Below are positions 33,813-42,542 of a stretch of 45,016 nucleotides of DNA, in pieces. The stretch comes from an uncultured Acidobacteriota bacterium (GTDB lineage: Bacteria > Acidobacteriota > UBA6911 > CAINFC01). The notes beneath the pieces were generated by a model, which did no database searches, was not told the DNA's origin, and saw nothing but the letters and a program-made list of their open reading frames with translations. The stretch's first letter is position 1. Each line of letters begins with the position of its first letter. Both the position numbers and the translations under genes were made by a program. Location: NCBI GenBank assembly GCA_903847975.1, contig CAINFC010000205.1:1-45016 (forward strand), in the 5' to 3' direction.

Positions 33813-33832
33813 CCACCTGAAGGTGGAACTCT
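33813..33832 (+). repeat. Fragment related to the cloverleaf-like element
   Basis: CCACC-TGAA-GGTGG (33813-33826) followed by AACTCT resembles the right arm of the element at 108-179 (AGCC-TGAA-GGCT then GTACTCT). Only this part is recognisable. It lies between the selenoprotein candidate and hairpin-array copy 4. Confidence 0.35.
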
Positions 33833-33890
33833 CTACGATTTTCTTTTATGAATCGGATCCGGATTGACTCGTGATCAAGGATGAAGGTGC

Positions 33891-34171
33891 AAAAAGTCCC
33901 ATATCTGGAGATTTCCGTTGGGGAAAGCCATTAAAGGGCTTCGTAACACAGCCCGGGGTTGGCGCGCTTCGCGCCTACCCCGGGAAGGGACACCCTTAGG
34001 CTTCAGCCCGGAAAGGGTTGCGCAAAATCCAGCCACATCAGGTGTTTGCGCAGCCCTTTCCGGGCTGTATTTTAAACAAATCCGCCTACCCGGGGTAGCG
34101 CCTATGCGGCGCAACCCCGGGCTTTGATCCGGAACCCCTTTCGGGGTTCCAGACTTTTTACCGGTTTATCA
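33891..34171 (+). repeat. Hairpin-array repeat, copy 4
   Basis: This full copy begins aaaaagtccc, as in copy 3, and has the six hairpins in the same order, ending GGAACCCC-TTTC-GGGGTTCC then AGACTTTTT. The third hairpin is altered (the usual CAACCCTGAAAGGGTTG is replaced by a diverged left arm). It lies between the convergent selenoprotein candidate and the gene at 34322. I see nothing further in 33693-33812 or 34172-34321. Confidence 0.88.
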
Positions 34172-34321
34172 TCGAGGGGGGAGGCGCAAAAAGTGGTGGA
34201 CGAGTCCGGTTCTGCCGTCCCGATGGGACTTGCCGCGTGCCTGGCCGAGCCGGCCCGACCAGCATACAAACCGCACATTTCGCCAGTGCGGAATAGCCGC
34301 TGTGCGGCTCAGGTCGTGGAA

Positions 34322-35026
34322 TTACATCGCCAGCTTCAGGAAGTTGCTGTCGATGATATGAACATTAATTTCTTTGGCGGCGACCTGCAGATCTTTCGTG
34401 CCCGCATACCAGATGCCATCCGGCAGATTTTCAAAATCCACCCGCAGGATTACCTTTTCTTTTTCTTCATCCAGAAAGGTGTCCACCTTGAATTGGCGGA
34501 TTTGCTTGGCGGCGGTGTCCAGGGTGATGGAAACCAGGTCGCCGGTTTTCACGTAATTTTTAAACTGCAGGAGAATGGCGTCGGATCCCTGCGGGCTGAA
34601 GGAGAGGTTGCCTTGGGCGACCGCCGACTGGATCAGCTCGCCCTGCGGCGGCACGTAGCGATGCACCAGGGAGGATACCCGGTCCATGTAGTCCTTCATT
34701 TCTTCGGTTTTTTTCTCTACGATTTTCTTTTTCAGGCCGCGCATTTCCTTTTTTGCCGGAGGATCCGAGAGAAGAGTTTTCTGAACTTTGCCGTCCGGTC
34801 CATAGCGGCAGGATTCGATCTTGCTGCTCTTGACCTCTCCTTTCAGTTTTATCTGCGTGGTTTCCGTCCAGGTATAGGAACGCAAGGCCTTCTGATTTTC
34901 GGCGATCGACTGTTGAAAAGCGGCCACTTTTTGCTGCATGACCTGCTTGGGATCCTGCGCCCCGACAGGCAGCATCCAGGCCATAAGGTTCATAAGAAAA
35001 AGAAAAATAAGAAAACTCCGTTTCAT
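34322..35026 (-). CDS. Exported protein of unknown function
   Basis: The 234-residue product starts at ATG 35026 with AAGGAG 6 nt upstream and a signal peptide (MKRSFLIFLFLMNLMAWMLPVGAQ). The mature part opens with a helical segment (PKQVMQQKVAAFQQSIAENQKALRSYTW) and a strand pair with TTQIKLKGEVKSSKIESCRYGPDGK. It then has a Lys-rich helix, a beta-rich region with LVSITLDTAAKQIRQFKVDTFLD, and ends LQVAAKEINVHIIDSNFLKLAM. The overall pattern recalls periplasmic LolA-like single-domain proteins, but I do not recognise the family. Upstream, 35027-35376 holds a palindrome CAGTATACTG (35101-35110) and the hairpin listed separately. Confidence 0.65.
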   Translation of the reverse strand: MKRSFLIFLFLMNLMAWMLPVGAQDPKQVMQQKVAAFQQSIAENQKALRSYTWTETTQIKLKGEVKSSKIESCRYGPDGKVQKTLLSDPPAKKEMRGLKKKIVEKKTEEMKDYMDRVSSLVHRYVPPQGELIQSAVAQGNLSFSPQGSDAILLQFKNYVKTGDLVSITLDTAAKQIRQFKVDTFLDEEKEKVILRVDFENLPDGIWYAGTKDLQVAAKEINVHIIDSNFLKLAM

Positions 35027-35219
35027 GCCTCGCTCCTTTTTCTGAGTGAAAGGGAAATTGTTCCTTGCGGATTTTTCTGTCCTGCATCCGCCTGCCTGAA
35101 CAGTATACTGCAAGAAGGTGTTCCTGCGGATACCCGTCTCCGGCTACAAGCCATTTCCCTATCGTTCTTGCTTTTAACGAGCCGGTTCGATAAAGTTACA
35201 TCATTATACTTTTTGCTGC

Positions 35220-35243
35220 CGGTGCAGAAGAGGCACTGCACCG
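35220..35243 (+). promoter_or_regulatory. Hairpin upstream of the 35377 gene
   Basis: CGGTGCAG (35220-35227) and CTGCACCG (35236-35243) form a perfect 8-bp stem with an 8-nt loop. It lies in the 350-bp gap between divergent genes, about 130 nt before the plus-strand start. It could be a leader structure or a protein site. No convincing full promoter was found in this gap. Confidence 0.4.
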
Positions 35244-35376
35244 CCCTGTTAAAACTGTCCTGGAGAACCATTTCGGGGAGCGGATTGGAGCCGGGAGCTT
35301 CCTGAACCACAACGCCGACACAGCTGTGCCTGGGGCTCTCAAACGGTGAAGTGTCCGCCTGGAGAGGAGAAATGAA

Positions 35377-36486
35377 ATGAAGCGCCGCATTCCTGCCTTA
35401 TCCGCACTTCTGTTGCTGTTCTGCTTTCCTGCGATGCCGGTCGCTCAGGAGAGCCAATCGGTCATTTTGCCGGGGCCCTGGACGGCCCGGCTGGGAGGGC
35501 AGCTGATCTATTTCTTTGAGGACGGTAACTCCAATGCCGGCACTCCCGGCGGCAGCCGCGGAAATTGGAGGTCCAGCCTGGTGCTGACCAATGTACACCC
35601 TACCGCCAAAGTGAAGATTCTGTTTCAGTTCTATACCCCGTCCTTGGTTGCCGTCATGGATTTTGCCGACTTTGTGGCGGCTTCGCAGCAGGTGACCATC
35701 GATCCTCAGGATATCCGCAGGCCCTCGGACAACGGATATCTGGGTAAGGTTTCCGACGGTATTTACGTGCTGACGGCTACACCGGTAAATGAGGATTACC
35801 CCACCAACCCCAAAGCCATTCCATTTAACTGGCTGGGGGGGGGAATTTCCATTCGATGTCTGGTGAACAACAGCGTTGCGGTTTACAACGCCGTTTCCCG
35901 CCAGGCCGTTTTCCGCGACGGCTCGTCGATCAATCCGAGCTATACCAGCGTAGCCGGCAAGGAGGGCGTTGTTTTTTACCTCGACGGCGTCAACCGCCTC
36001 TTTCAGCTTTTTCGGCCGGGTCTCCTTTCGATCAGCCGATTGAATTCCCCGGGGTCACTGGCCGGCGGAGTGCCTTTCGGCAACCGGTTGTCCTTTTTCA
36101 GCTTTCAGGACGTTTACAGCAATCCCCTTTATCCGCTGCTGCTTTCCGCATCCACCGCGAGTGTGTCTTCGTTTGTATTTGACACGGGCGAATCCGCGCT
36201 GTCTCTTCCGAACAGAAGTCTTAGCGGTTTGAAGGAATACACTATCATTCCGAACACGGTCGGTGCGGCCGGGAATTTCCCTGACTTCCTGGGGATTGCC
36301 TACGCATCGCACCTCAGCAGTGGAGGATGGATCCGAATGACGGTGGGTTCTCTGCCGACCGGAGCCTGTAACCTGCTGGGATGGTTTTCCCAGGTACCGA
36401 ACGGCGCCGAGGGTGGGGGTACTCTTTTAACGGCCTCCAGCCGTCAGAGCACCACGCTTCCCGGCAGCGCCTCAGAATTGAAGTAG
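35377..36486 (+). CDS. Secreted protein, paralogue of the N-terminal part of the next gene
   Basis: The 369-residue protein has a signal peptide (MKRRIPALSALLLLFCFPAMPVAQ). It shares a clear pattern with residues 1-390 of the product at 36533: PGPWTARLGGQLIYFFEDGN, RGNWRSSLVLTN, PFGNRLSFFSFQD, GNFPDFLGIAYASHLSSGGW and LLGWFSQVPNGAEGGGTLL. The family is unknown to me. The N-terminal and central beta-rich pattern also recalls the secreted protein at 6650. It ends without an anchor motif. The next gene starts 46 nt downstream in the same direction, so tandem duplication and co-transcription are likely. Confidence 0.8.
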   Translation: MKRRIPALSALLLLFCFPAMPVAQESQSVILPGPWTARLGGQLIYFFEDGNSNAGTPGGSRGNWRSSLVLTNVHPTAKVKILFQFYTPSLVAVMDFADFVAASQQVTIDPQDIRRPSDNGYLGKVSDGIYVLTATPVNEDYPTNPKAIPFNWLGGGISIRCLVNNSVAVYNAVSRQAVFRDGSSINPSYTSVAGKEGVVFYLDGVNRLFQLFRPGLLSISRLNSPGSLAGGVPFGNRLSFFSFQDVYSNPLYPLLLSASTASVSSFVFDTGESALSLPNRSLSGLKEYTIIPNTVGAAGNFPDFLGIAYASHLSSGGWIRMTVGSLPTGACNLLGWFSQVPNGAEGGGTLLTASSRQSTTLPGSASELK

Positions 36487-36532
36487 AGTTTCCGGTATTT
36501 CATCCGAATGGCCCCTTTCCCCTGGAGGCATT

Positions 36533-39500
36533 ATGCCATATAGACAACGAGTTGTCTGGCTTCTGCTTTTCTGTATTTTGGAGGTCGGTGCCCAGGACCG
36601 TATGTCCCCGACTATTCCCGGCCCATGGGTAAACCGGCTGGCGGGACAATTGATATATTTCTTCGAAGAAGGGGATACCAGCCCAAGAGGGAACTGGAAA
36701 ACCTACCTGGCAATTACCAACAATTCGCTCGACACCTTCGTGGCCGTGCACTACCAGATTTATTTCCAGCAATCCGGAGTGGGCCTTACGGAGTGGCTCG
36801 ACTATGTGGACATTCTCACCCCGTGTCAGACCTTCCAGATCGATCCGGCGGAAATCCGGCTTACCTCTCTGGCTTATTCGCCAAACGCGCTTCGGGGTTC
36901 GGCGACCAATGGCCGCTTTGTCATGACGGCTACTCCCATCGATCCGCAGAACGAGCCGTCAGACATGCGCGCGATTGCCTTTAATTACCTCAGCGGGCAG
37001 ATCAACACCACCCACCTGGGAATCGGTTCCACCTTCACCATGAATGCCATCGGGCGCATGGCGGTTGATGCGTTTGGGTCCCCCGTCGCTCATACCAGCA
37101 CCGCATATGACTACGGCCGCGACCAGATGCCTGCCAACGTGCTATATGCCACCGGCAACCTCATCGATGGCACCACCCGGCTGTTTCAAAAGATAAGGCC
37201 GGACACGCTGATCCTGGCGTCTTTTCTGCCCACTTCCGCTGCCTCCGGAAAGGTCACCCAGGGAATGCCCTTCGGCAACCGGCTTTCTTTCCTGGCATTT
37301 AAAGACAATTACAATTTGTATCGGTTGGAGGAAGATGCCGCCACCGTCACGCCGAATGCCTACAATGGAAGGATCCCCTCCTCCCTTTTGACCGGGGCGC
37401 CGTTACGCGTATCGGGATTAACCGAATTTACAGTCGCTCCGCCGACGCCGGTAACCGGAAACTTTCCCAACCTCTTCGGCACCGCCGATACCCGCTCCCT
37501 GGAGCTGAGCGGCGGGTGGCTGCTCAACCAGGTGGTTCCCGGCAGTTCCGACGTCAACCTGGTCGCCTGGTTTTCACAAAACGGACCCTCCGGCAATGGG
37601 GGAGATTACCTGATCGGCGTGGGGACCCGGATAGAAACTTCCGGCGCCTTATACGCGGTAGATCCTTTCCTGGGAAACATGAGACGGGTGCCTGCCGGCA
37701 TGTTTACCCAGGGTACGCCCCAGGCGGAGGTCGGGCGGGCTTCCCCGGAGGGGCCGCAGTTTCAACACACCCTCACCAGAGACCTGGCGGTGATGGAAAC
37801 GGAGGTAACCCGCCAGATGTGGACCAATTTGAAGGCCGTACAACCGAATTTGCCGACGGATCCGACCAATACGGCCGCCGGAGCGGGTGCCGATTGCCCG
37901 GTGCAGAACCTCACCTGGTACCAGGCGGTTCTGTTCGCCAACCTGTTATCCAGGCAGATGGGGCTGAACGCCGCTTATTACAAGGATTCGCAGTGGAGCC
38001 AGCCGGTCGATATCGGAAACTATGCCGCAGAACCGATTTACTTCAATTACAATGCCGACGGTTACCGCCTGCCGTCGGAAGGGGAGTGGGAGTATTTCGC
38101 CAGGGCCGGAAAGACCGGGCCCTTTTCCGTGGAGGAACCGGCTTATGGTGCGGGCACCTACCAGTCCTGTACACCGGCCGTATTGACCGCCCTGGAAAAA
38201 GTCGCCTGGTTTTGCGCCAACTCGACTTCGGCATCCAGTGCCGTTGGCGCCAAGTCCGCGAATCCCTGGGGGCTGAAGGATATTCACGGAAACGTGGGAG
38301 AGTGGTGCTGGGACTGGTCGGGCGCCTATCCCGCTGTCGCCCAGACCAATTACCTGGGGCCGGCTGCGGGGACCAGCCGGGTCTTTCGGGACTCGGGATG
38401 GAACAGCCAGCCGGTGGATATCCGCTCCGGCAGTCGCGGCTCGGCGGGCCCGTCGAGTACCGGCAGCACCCGGGGCTTCCGCCTGGTAAGATCGATTGCG
38501 GTTTCAACGCCGGGACAGTCTGCGGTTCCCAAATCGAAGGACGTCTGGCCGCGGCAGGGACTCGACAATGTGACGAATGAAGTGACCCTGACCGGCAGCG
38601 GGTTTGTGGATGGAGCCAATGCCAGTTTGAGGAACGCAGCGGTCAGCGGTTCTTCGAAAGGGCCTGTCCGCTGGAGTTCCAAGGCCAACCCGGCCTATGC
38701 TCTGCCCCAGTCCGCTCAGTTGAGCGTCACCCTGCAGACCACCTTTGTGAGCCCGCGCGAATTGCGGGTCGTCGTCCCGAACGGATTGATTCCCGGTAAA
38801 TACGAAATCGACGTGACCAATCCGGATAACAGCCAAACCTCCGCGGCCGCCTCCTACACCGTTCTGGACAGCCAATCGCCTACCTTGAACGATCTTTACG
38901 GAAACAGCTTTGGGCTCTGGACCTCGCCGATGAATCCCGCGACCGGAACGGCGGTCTCCCTGGGCCTTATTGTCCATCGTACCGGAGGGACCAGCACACT
39001 GAGTAACATCGAGGTGAGCTTCCGGCTGAGCAGCTGCGCGAGCGGGGATTTGCTGGGCACCGGCCTGGTAAGCGTGCTTGGTCCCAACGGCACCGCCAGT
39101 ACCACCGGGATCACCTGGACTCCCAATGCCACCGGAAACACGACGATCTGTGCCGTGATTGATCCCCGGGGTGTCATCAGCGAGAGCTCCAAGGACAACA
39201 ACCAGATCTCCAGTTCCTTCAACGTGCTTCCGGTCATGCCGGACCGGGTGGCCCCGCATGTGGATAGCTTTGCCGTTCAGAAGGGGGCCCTGTCGACGGC
39301 CATCCTGGATGTCATCCTGGACACCTCGGCAAGCGATCCGGCGCCGAGCTCCGGTATCGCGGCGCTCTATTTTCAGGAATTCGAATTTCATCCGGGGGCC
39401 CGATACTGGATTCCGATTCACCAGTCTGAAAAATGGGAGCCCTATTCCGCGTCTTCTGCGGACTATTCCTGGACACTGGTTCCCTTTGTGGGGCTGCACC

Positions 39501-40012
39501 ACCTTCAAGTCTGGGCGCTTGATTATGCCGGCAACATTTCTCTGTTCCCTTACAAGGCAGCGATCAATTATATTCCGGCCAGCGATCTCATCGAGCGCCA
39601 GCAGGTACGCATTTACCGGCCGCAGAAATTAAAAGCAGGCCAGACGCTTACAGCCATCCTGACACCCGTCTGGGGGGATCCGGATCTCTATATCTGGCCT
39701 CCGGGCAGCACGGCTTCGATCAGCAACACCCGCCCGCCGTGGGTCAGCAACCTGGCCAGCGGAACGGACGAAATCAGCATTGCCGTTCCGATCGAAGGGG
39801 CCTATCAGGTGGAAGTGCACGGCAATACCCGCGCCCAGTATCGGCTGATAATCCACGTCGGCAATGAGGCGCCCGGCTCCACCGGCAACTCCGGGGAAGG
39901 GAAGGTCAAGGCCGGTGCGCCGCTGGTTTCTCCCGACAATGAGCCGGATAACCAGGTCAATGTGCCGACGGTGGAGCGCTGGGCTCTTCGGCTGCCGTTG
40001 ATCCTGCGGTGA
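36533..40012 (+). CDS. Large secreted protein with FGE-like, TIG-like, CARDB-like and PPC-like domains
   Basis: The 1159-residue protein has a signal peptide (MPYRQRVVWLLLFCILEVGAQ) and a mosaic layout. Residues 1-385 match the preceding paralogue. About 390-655 is an FGE/SUMF1-type domain (RVPAGMFTQGTP, MWTNLKAV, YRLPSEGEWEYFARAG, GLKDIHGNVGEWCWDW, GFRLVR). About 665-780 resembles an IPT/TIG domain, about 790-910 a CARDB domain, and about 1020-1100 a PPC domain (KAGQTLTAILTPVWGDPDLYIWPPG). It closes with LRLPLILR. The stretch before GFRLVR (GWNSQPVDIRSGSRGSAG) lacks the cysteine pair of true formylglycine-generating enzymes, so it is unlikely to oxidise cysteine; a binding role or another SUMF1-fold activity is more likely. 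Confidence 0.85.
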   Translation: MPYRQRVVWLLLFCILEVGAQDRMSPTIPGPWVNRLAGQLIYFFEEGDTSPRGNWKTYLAITNNSLDTFVAVHYQIYFQQSGVGLTEWLDYVDILTPCQTFQIDPAEIRLTSLAYSPNALRGSATNGRFVMTATPIDPQNEPSDMRAIAFNYLSGQINTTHLGIGSTFTMNAIGRMAVDAFGSPVAHTSTAYDYGRDQMPANVLYATGNLIDGTTRLFQKIRPDTLILASFLPTSAASGKVTQGMPFGNRLSFLAFKDNYNLYRLEEDAATVTPNAYNGRIPSSLLTGAPLRVSGLTEFTVAPPTPVTGNFPNLFGTADTRSLELSGGWLLNQVVPGSSDVNLVAWFSQNGPSGNGGDYLIGVGTRIETSGALYAVDPFLGNMRRVPAGMFTQGTPQAEVGRASPEGPQFQHTLTRDLAVMETEVTRQMWTNLKAVQPNLPTDPTNTAAGAGADCPVQNLTWYQAVLFANLLSRQMGLNAAYYKDSQWSQPVDIGNYAAEPIYFNYNADGYRLPSEGEWEYFARAGKTGPFSVEEPAYGAGTYQSCTPAVLTALEKVAWFCANSTSASSAVGAKSANPWGLKDIHGNVGEWCWDWSGAYPAVAQTNYLGPAAGTSRVFRDSGWNSQPVDIRSGSRGSAGPSSTGSTRGFRLVRSIAVSTPGQSAVPKSKDVWPRQGLDNVTNEVTLTGSGFVDGANASLRNAAVSGSSKGPVRWSSKANPAYALPQSAQLSVTLQTTFVSPRELRVVVPNGLIPGKYEIDVTNPDNSQTSAAASYTVLDSQSPTLNDLYGNSFGLWTSPMNPATGTAVSLGLIVHRTGGTSTLSNIEVSFRLSSCASGDLLGTGLVSVLGPNGTASTTGITWTPNATGNTTICAVIDPRGVISESSKDNNQISSSFNVLPVMPDRVAPHVDSFAVQKGALSTAILDVILDTSASDPAPSSGIAALYFQEFEFHPGARYWIPIHQSEKWEPYSASSADYSWTLVPFVGLHHLQVWALDYAGNISLFPYKAAINYIPASDLIERQQVRIYRPQKLKAGQTLTAILTPVWGDPDLYIWPPGSTASISNTRPPWVSNLASGTDEISIAVPIEGAYQVEVHGNTRAQYRLIIHVGNEAPGSTGNSGEGKVKAGAPLVSPDNEPDNQVNVPTVERWALRLPLILR

Positions 40013-40091
40013 ATACACTTCCGAACGGATCGTGCCGGGGGGCCGCGCCACAGGGCGTACTGTGCGGCTCCGCTGCTCCTGCGGAAGGGAA

Positions 40092-40120
40092 TTGCCCGGT
40101 TCATGCCGACCGAGTACAAT
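40092..40120 (+). promoter_or_regulatory. Promoter of the secreted glycosidase gene
   Basis: TTGCCC (40092-40097), a 17-nt spacer and TACAAT (40115-40120) read toward the gene at 40152. This suggests the glycosidase has its own transcript despite lying 139 nt after the previous gene. Confidence 0.5.
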
Positions 40121-40151
40121 ACATGCCGGATCGGATATTGGAAGGAAGAGT

Positions 40152-42542
40152 ATGAACCGGGATACATATTTTGTCTTGCTGCTGCTACTGTTGTTTCCCT
40201 CCGGCCTGCTGTCGGCCGTGCCGGGTTCCCGTGCTCCCGGCGCGGAGCCGGTTCTTCTTTTCGAAGCCGGATCCGGGACGGGGGCGGCCCGGCTGCTCGC
40301 GGCCCAAACGGCGCGGACCCGGACGGAAGGAGGCGTGCAGATCCTCGATATCCCGGAAGGGACCGATCCATACGGCCGGACGGAGTGGCTGTTTCGCTTC
40401 GACCCCGGCGTGCTCCGGGGCTGGAGCCGCATGGCGCTGGAAATCGAGTTCCTCGATCAGGGCGCGGGTGTCATCCAGCCGTCCGTGCTGAAAGATGCCC
40501 GCTGGAACGGCGAGTGGCTGGACCCTGCGAAAAAGGTCTCCTTTACCAGGCTGAATACCGGGCGCGCACGGCGCGCTCTTTTCGAATTCTATCCCTTGCT
40601 TCTGGATGCGCCCCCGGAGGGGAAGCCCAACCTGAAAATCGCCGGGCTGCAGGGACTGAAGCGCATGCAGGCCTGCCCGTCCTTTTCCGAAGAGGAATGG
40701 AAGAGGGCCAGGGATTCCGTGCCGGTGCTGGTGGAGCCGATGGTCCGCCTGTCGCGGCCCATGGAGATCCACGCCACCGTGGGAATTCCGGACATCGGCA
40801 ATCCCCCGCCGCTGGAGGTCGCCCTGGACCATATCCGCGAGTACGCCCCTCTGGCCCGCCTCCTGGGATTCACTTCCGTGGAGTGCTACGTCCGCTGGGA
40901 CCTGATCGAGCCCCAGCCGGGGAAGTTCGATTTCCGCCACTACGATTTGCTGGTGGATGCCATCCGCCGCCGCGGACTGCGCTGGTTTCCCAACCTGGTC
41001 ATCACTTCGGCCTACGCGCTCCCCTCGTGGCACTTCGAGAGCCGCGAAAATCAGGGGATGATCTGCCTGGAGCACGGCGAGGTCAACCAGGTCCCCAGCA
41101 TATGGAACCCGGCCAACCGCGCTCATGTCTCCCGCGTGCTGCGCGAATTCGCCGGTCACTACGCGCCGATGCAGGTTCTCGAGGCGGTGCGCCTGGGCCC
41201 CAGCGGAAATTTCGGCGAAGCGCAATACCCGGCCGGGGCGGGGAGCGCCCTGGGCTACCAGGGCCGGCGCATGCACGCCCACATCGGCTGGTGGGCCGGG
41301 GATGACTATGCCGCCGCCGACTTCCGGAAATACCTGGCCGGGCGATATGCGACGGTCGAGGAGCTGAACCGGGCCTGGGAAAGCTCCTTCCGCGCCTTTG
41401 CGGACATCCGTCCGGCCCTGCCCGAGACCTACCGCACCCGCCGCGGCCGGCTGGACATGACCGGGTGGTATACCGATTCGATGAGCCTCTGGTGCGCCTT
41501 CTGGGCCCGGGAAGCGCGCCGGGCCCTGCCGGAAACCCGGATTTACCAGTCGTCGGGGGGATGGGGCTACCGGGAGGCGGGGACCGATTTCACCGCCCAG
41601 GCGGAGGCGATGAAGGAAGTGGGCGGCGGCATTCGCCTGACCAATGAAACCGATAGCTTCGAGCAGAATGTATATGCCACCCGGCTGGCGGCCACCGCCG
41701 CCCATCTTTTCGATATCCCCCTGGGTTCCGAGCCGGCCGGATTTCACAGCGCCCGCGGCACCGTGGCCCGCTTTTTTCACGCCCTCACCAGCAACCTGGA
41801 CAACCTTTTTACCCGGCACGGGGTCCTGTTTACGGATTCGCTATCCGTCCGGAACTGGCTTCGCGACTACCCGCTGCTTGACCTGCGCCGCAGGCCGCTG
41901 GTCGAAATTGCGGTCTACTACCCGGAGACTATGAACCAGCTGGAGGACAGCGCTTTCCGCTACCTGTACGCCTGGGGATTCAACGCCCGTGCGGCGGAGG
42001 TCCGCCGGCGGACGGACGTGCACTACCTGGACGAGCGGCTGATCCGGCGTGGCTTCCTGGACCGGTATAAAGTGCTGGTTTTCTGCTGGGGGAACATCCT
42101 GGAGAAGGATGTCCTGGAAGCCGTCGACCGCTGGATACGGGCCGGGGGGACGGCCGTTTTCCCGAATTATCCCAAAGGCTACTACGAGTCGGTGGAAGGC
42201 GACTCCTCCCTGTTTCAGGCCTGGCAGCGGGGGGATACCGGAAAGGGCTCCTTCCGCCGCTTTGCGGGAGACATGGAGCCCATTGCGCTGTACGGAGATT
42301 ACCTCGAATCGGTACTGACCGGGGTGCGGAACCTTCATCCCTGGACCAGGGCGGCCCTCCGGGTGGAGCATCCTCCCCGGGTTTTCCTGAGCGTCCTGGA
42401 GGACGGCCACCTCGCGTTGCTGAACTACAATGATTCGCCCGCCGAGGTCCGGCTCCCGGGCGAATTCCAGGACACCCTGCCCCCTTACACGATCCGCGTA
42501 AAGGCTCTTAAACCGGCCGGTCCGGCACCTTCCGGAAATTAG
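40152..42542 (+). CDS. Secreted glycoside hydrolase, GH42/GH14-like barrel
   Basis: The 796-residue product starts at ATG 40152 behind an AAGGAA site and has a signal peptide (MNRDTYFVLLLLLLFPSGLLSAV). After an N-terminal beta domain comes a barrel with VRWDLIEPQPGKFDFRHYDLLVDAIRRRGLRWFPNLV, typical of beta-galactosidase (GH42) and beta-amylase (GH14) relatives. It then has LGPSGNFGEAQYP (E356, likely acid/base), GWYTDSMSLWCAFWAREAR and LTNETDSFE (E499 or E504 as possible second glutamate). A later domain (VAVYYPETMNQLED, VLVFCWGN, GGTAVFPNYPKGYYE) resembles the GH42 trimerisation domain. Substrate is not readable from sequence. Its stop overlaps that of the convergent radical SAM gene by 3 nt. 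Confidence 0.82.
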   Translation: MNRDTYFVLLLLLLFPSGLLSAVPGSRAPGAEPVLLFEAGSGTGAARLLAAQTARTRTEGGVQILDIPEGTDPYGRTEWLFRFDPGVLRGWSRMALEIEFLDQGAGVIQPSVLKDARWNGEWLDPAKKVSFTRLNTGRARRALFEFYPLLLDAPPEGKPNLKIAGLQGLKRMQACPSFSEEEWKRARDSVPVLVEPMVRLSRPMEIHATVGIPDIGNPPPLEVALDHIREYAPLARLLGFTSVECYVRWDLIEPQPGKFDFRHYDLLVDAIRRRGLRWFPNLVITSAYALPSWHFESRENQGMICLEHGEVNQVPSIWNPANRAHVSRVLREFAGHYAPMQVLEAVRLGPSGNFGEAQYPAGAGSALGYQGRRMHAHIGWWAGDDYAAADFRKYLAGRYATVEELNRAWESSFRAFADIRPALPETYRTRRGRLDMTGWYTDSMSLWCAFWAREARRALPETRIYQSSGGWGYREAGTDFTAQAEAMKEVGGGIRLTNETDSFEQNVYATRLAATAAHLFDIPLGSEPAGFHSARGTVARFFHALTSNLDNLFTRHGVLFTDSLSVRNWLRDYPLLDLRRRPLVEIAVYYPETMNQLEDSAFRYLYAWGFNARAAEVRRRTDVHYLDERLIRRGFLDRYKVLVFCWGNILEKDVLEAVDRWIRAGGTAVFPNYPKGYYESVEGDSSLFQAWQRGDTGKGSFRRFAGDMEPIALYGDYLESVLTGVRNLHPWTRAALRVEHPPRVFLSVLEDGHLALLNYNDSPAEVRLPGEFQDTLPPYTIRVKALKPAGPAPSGN

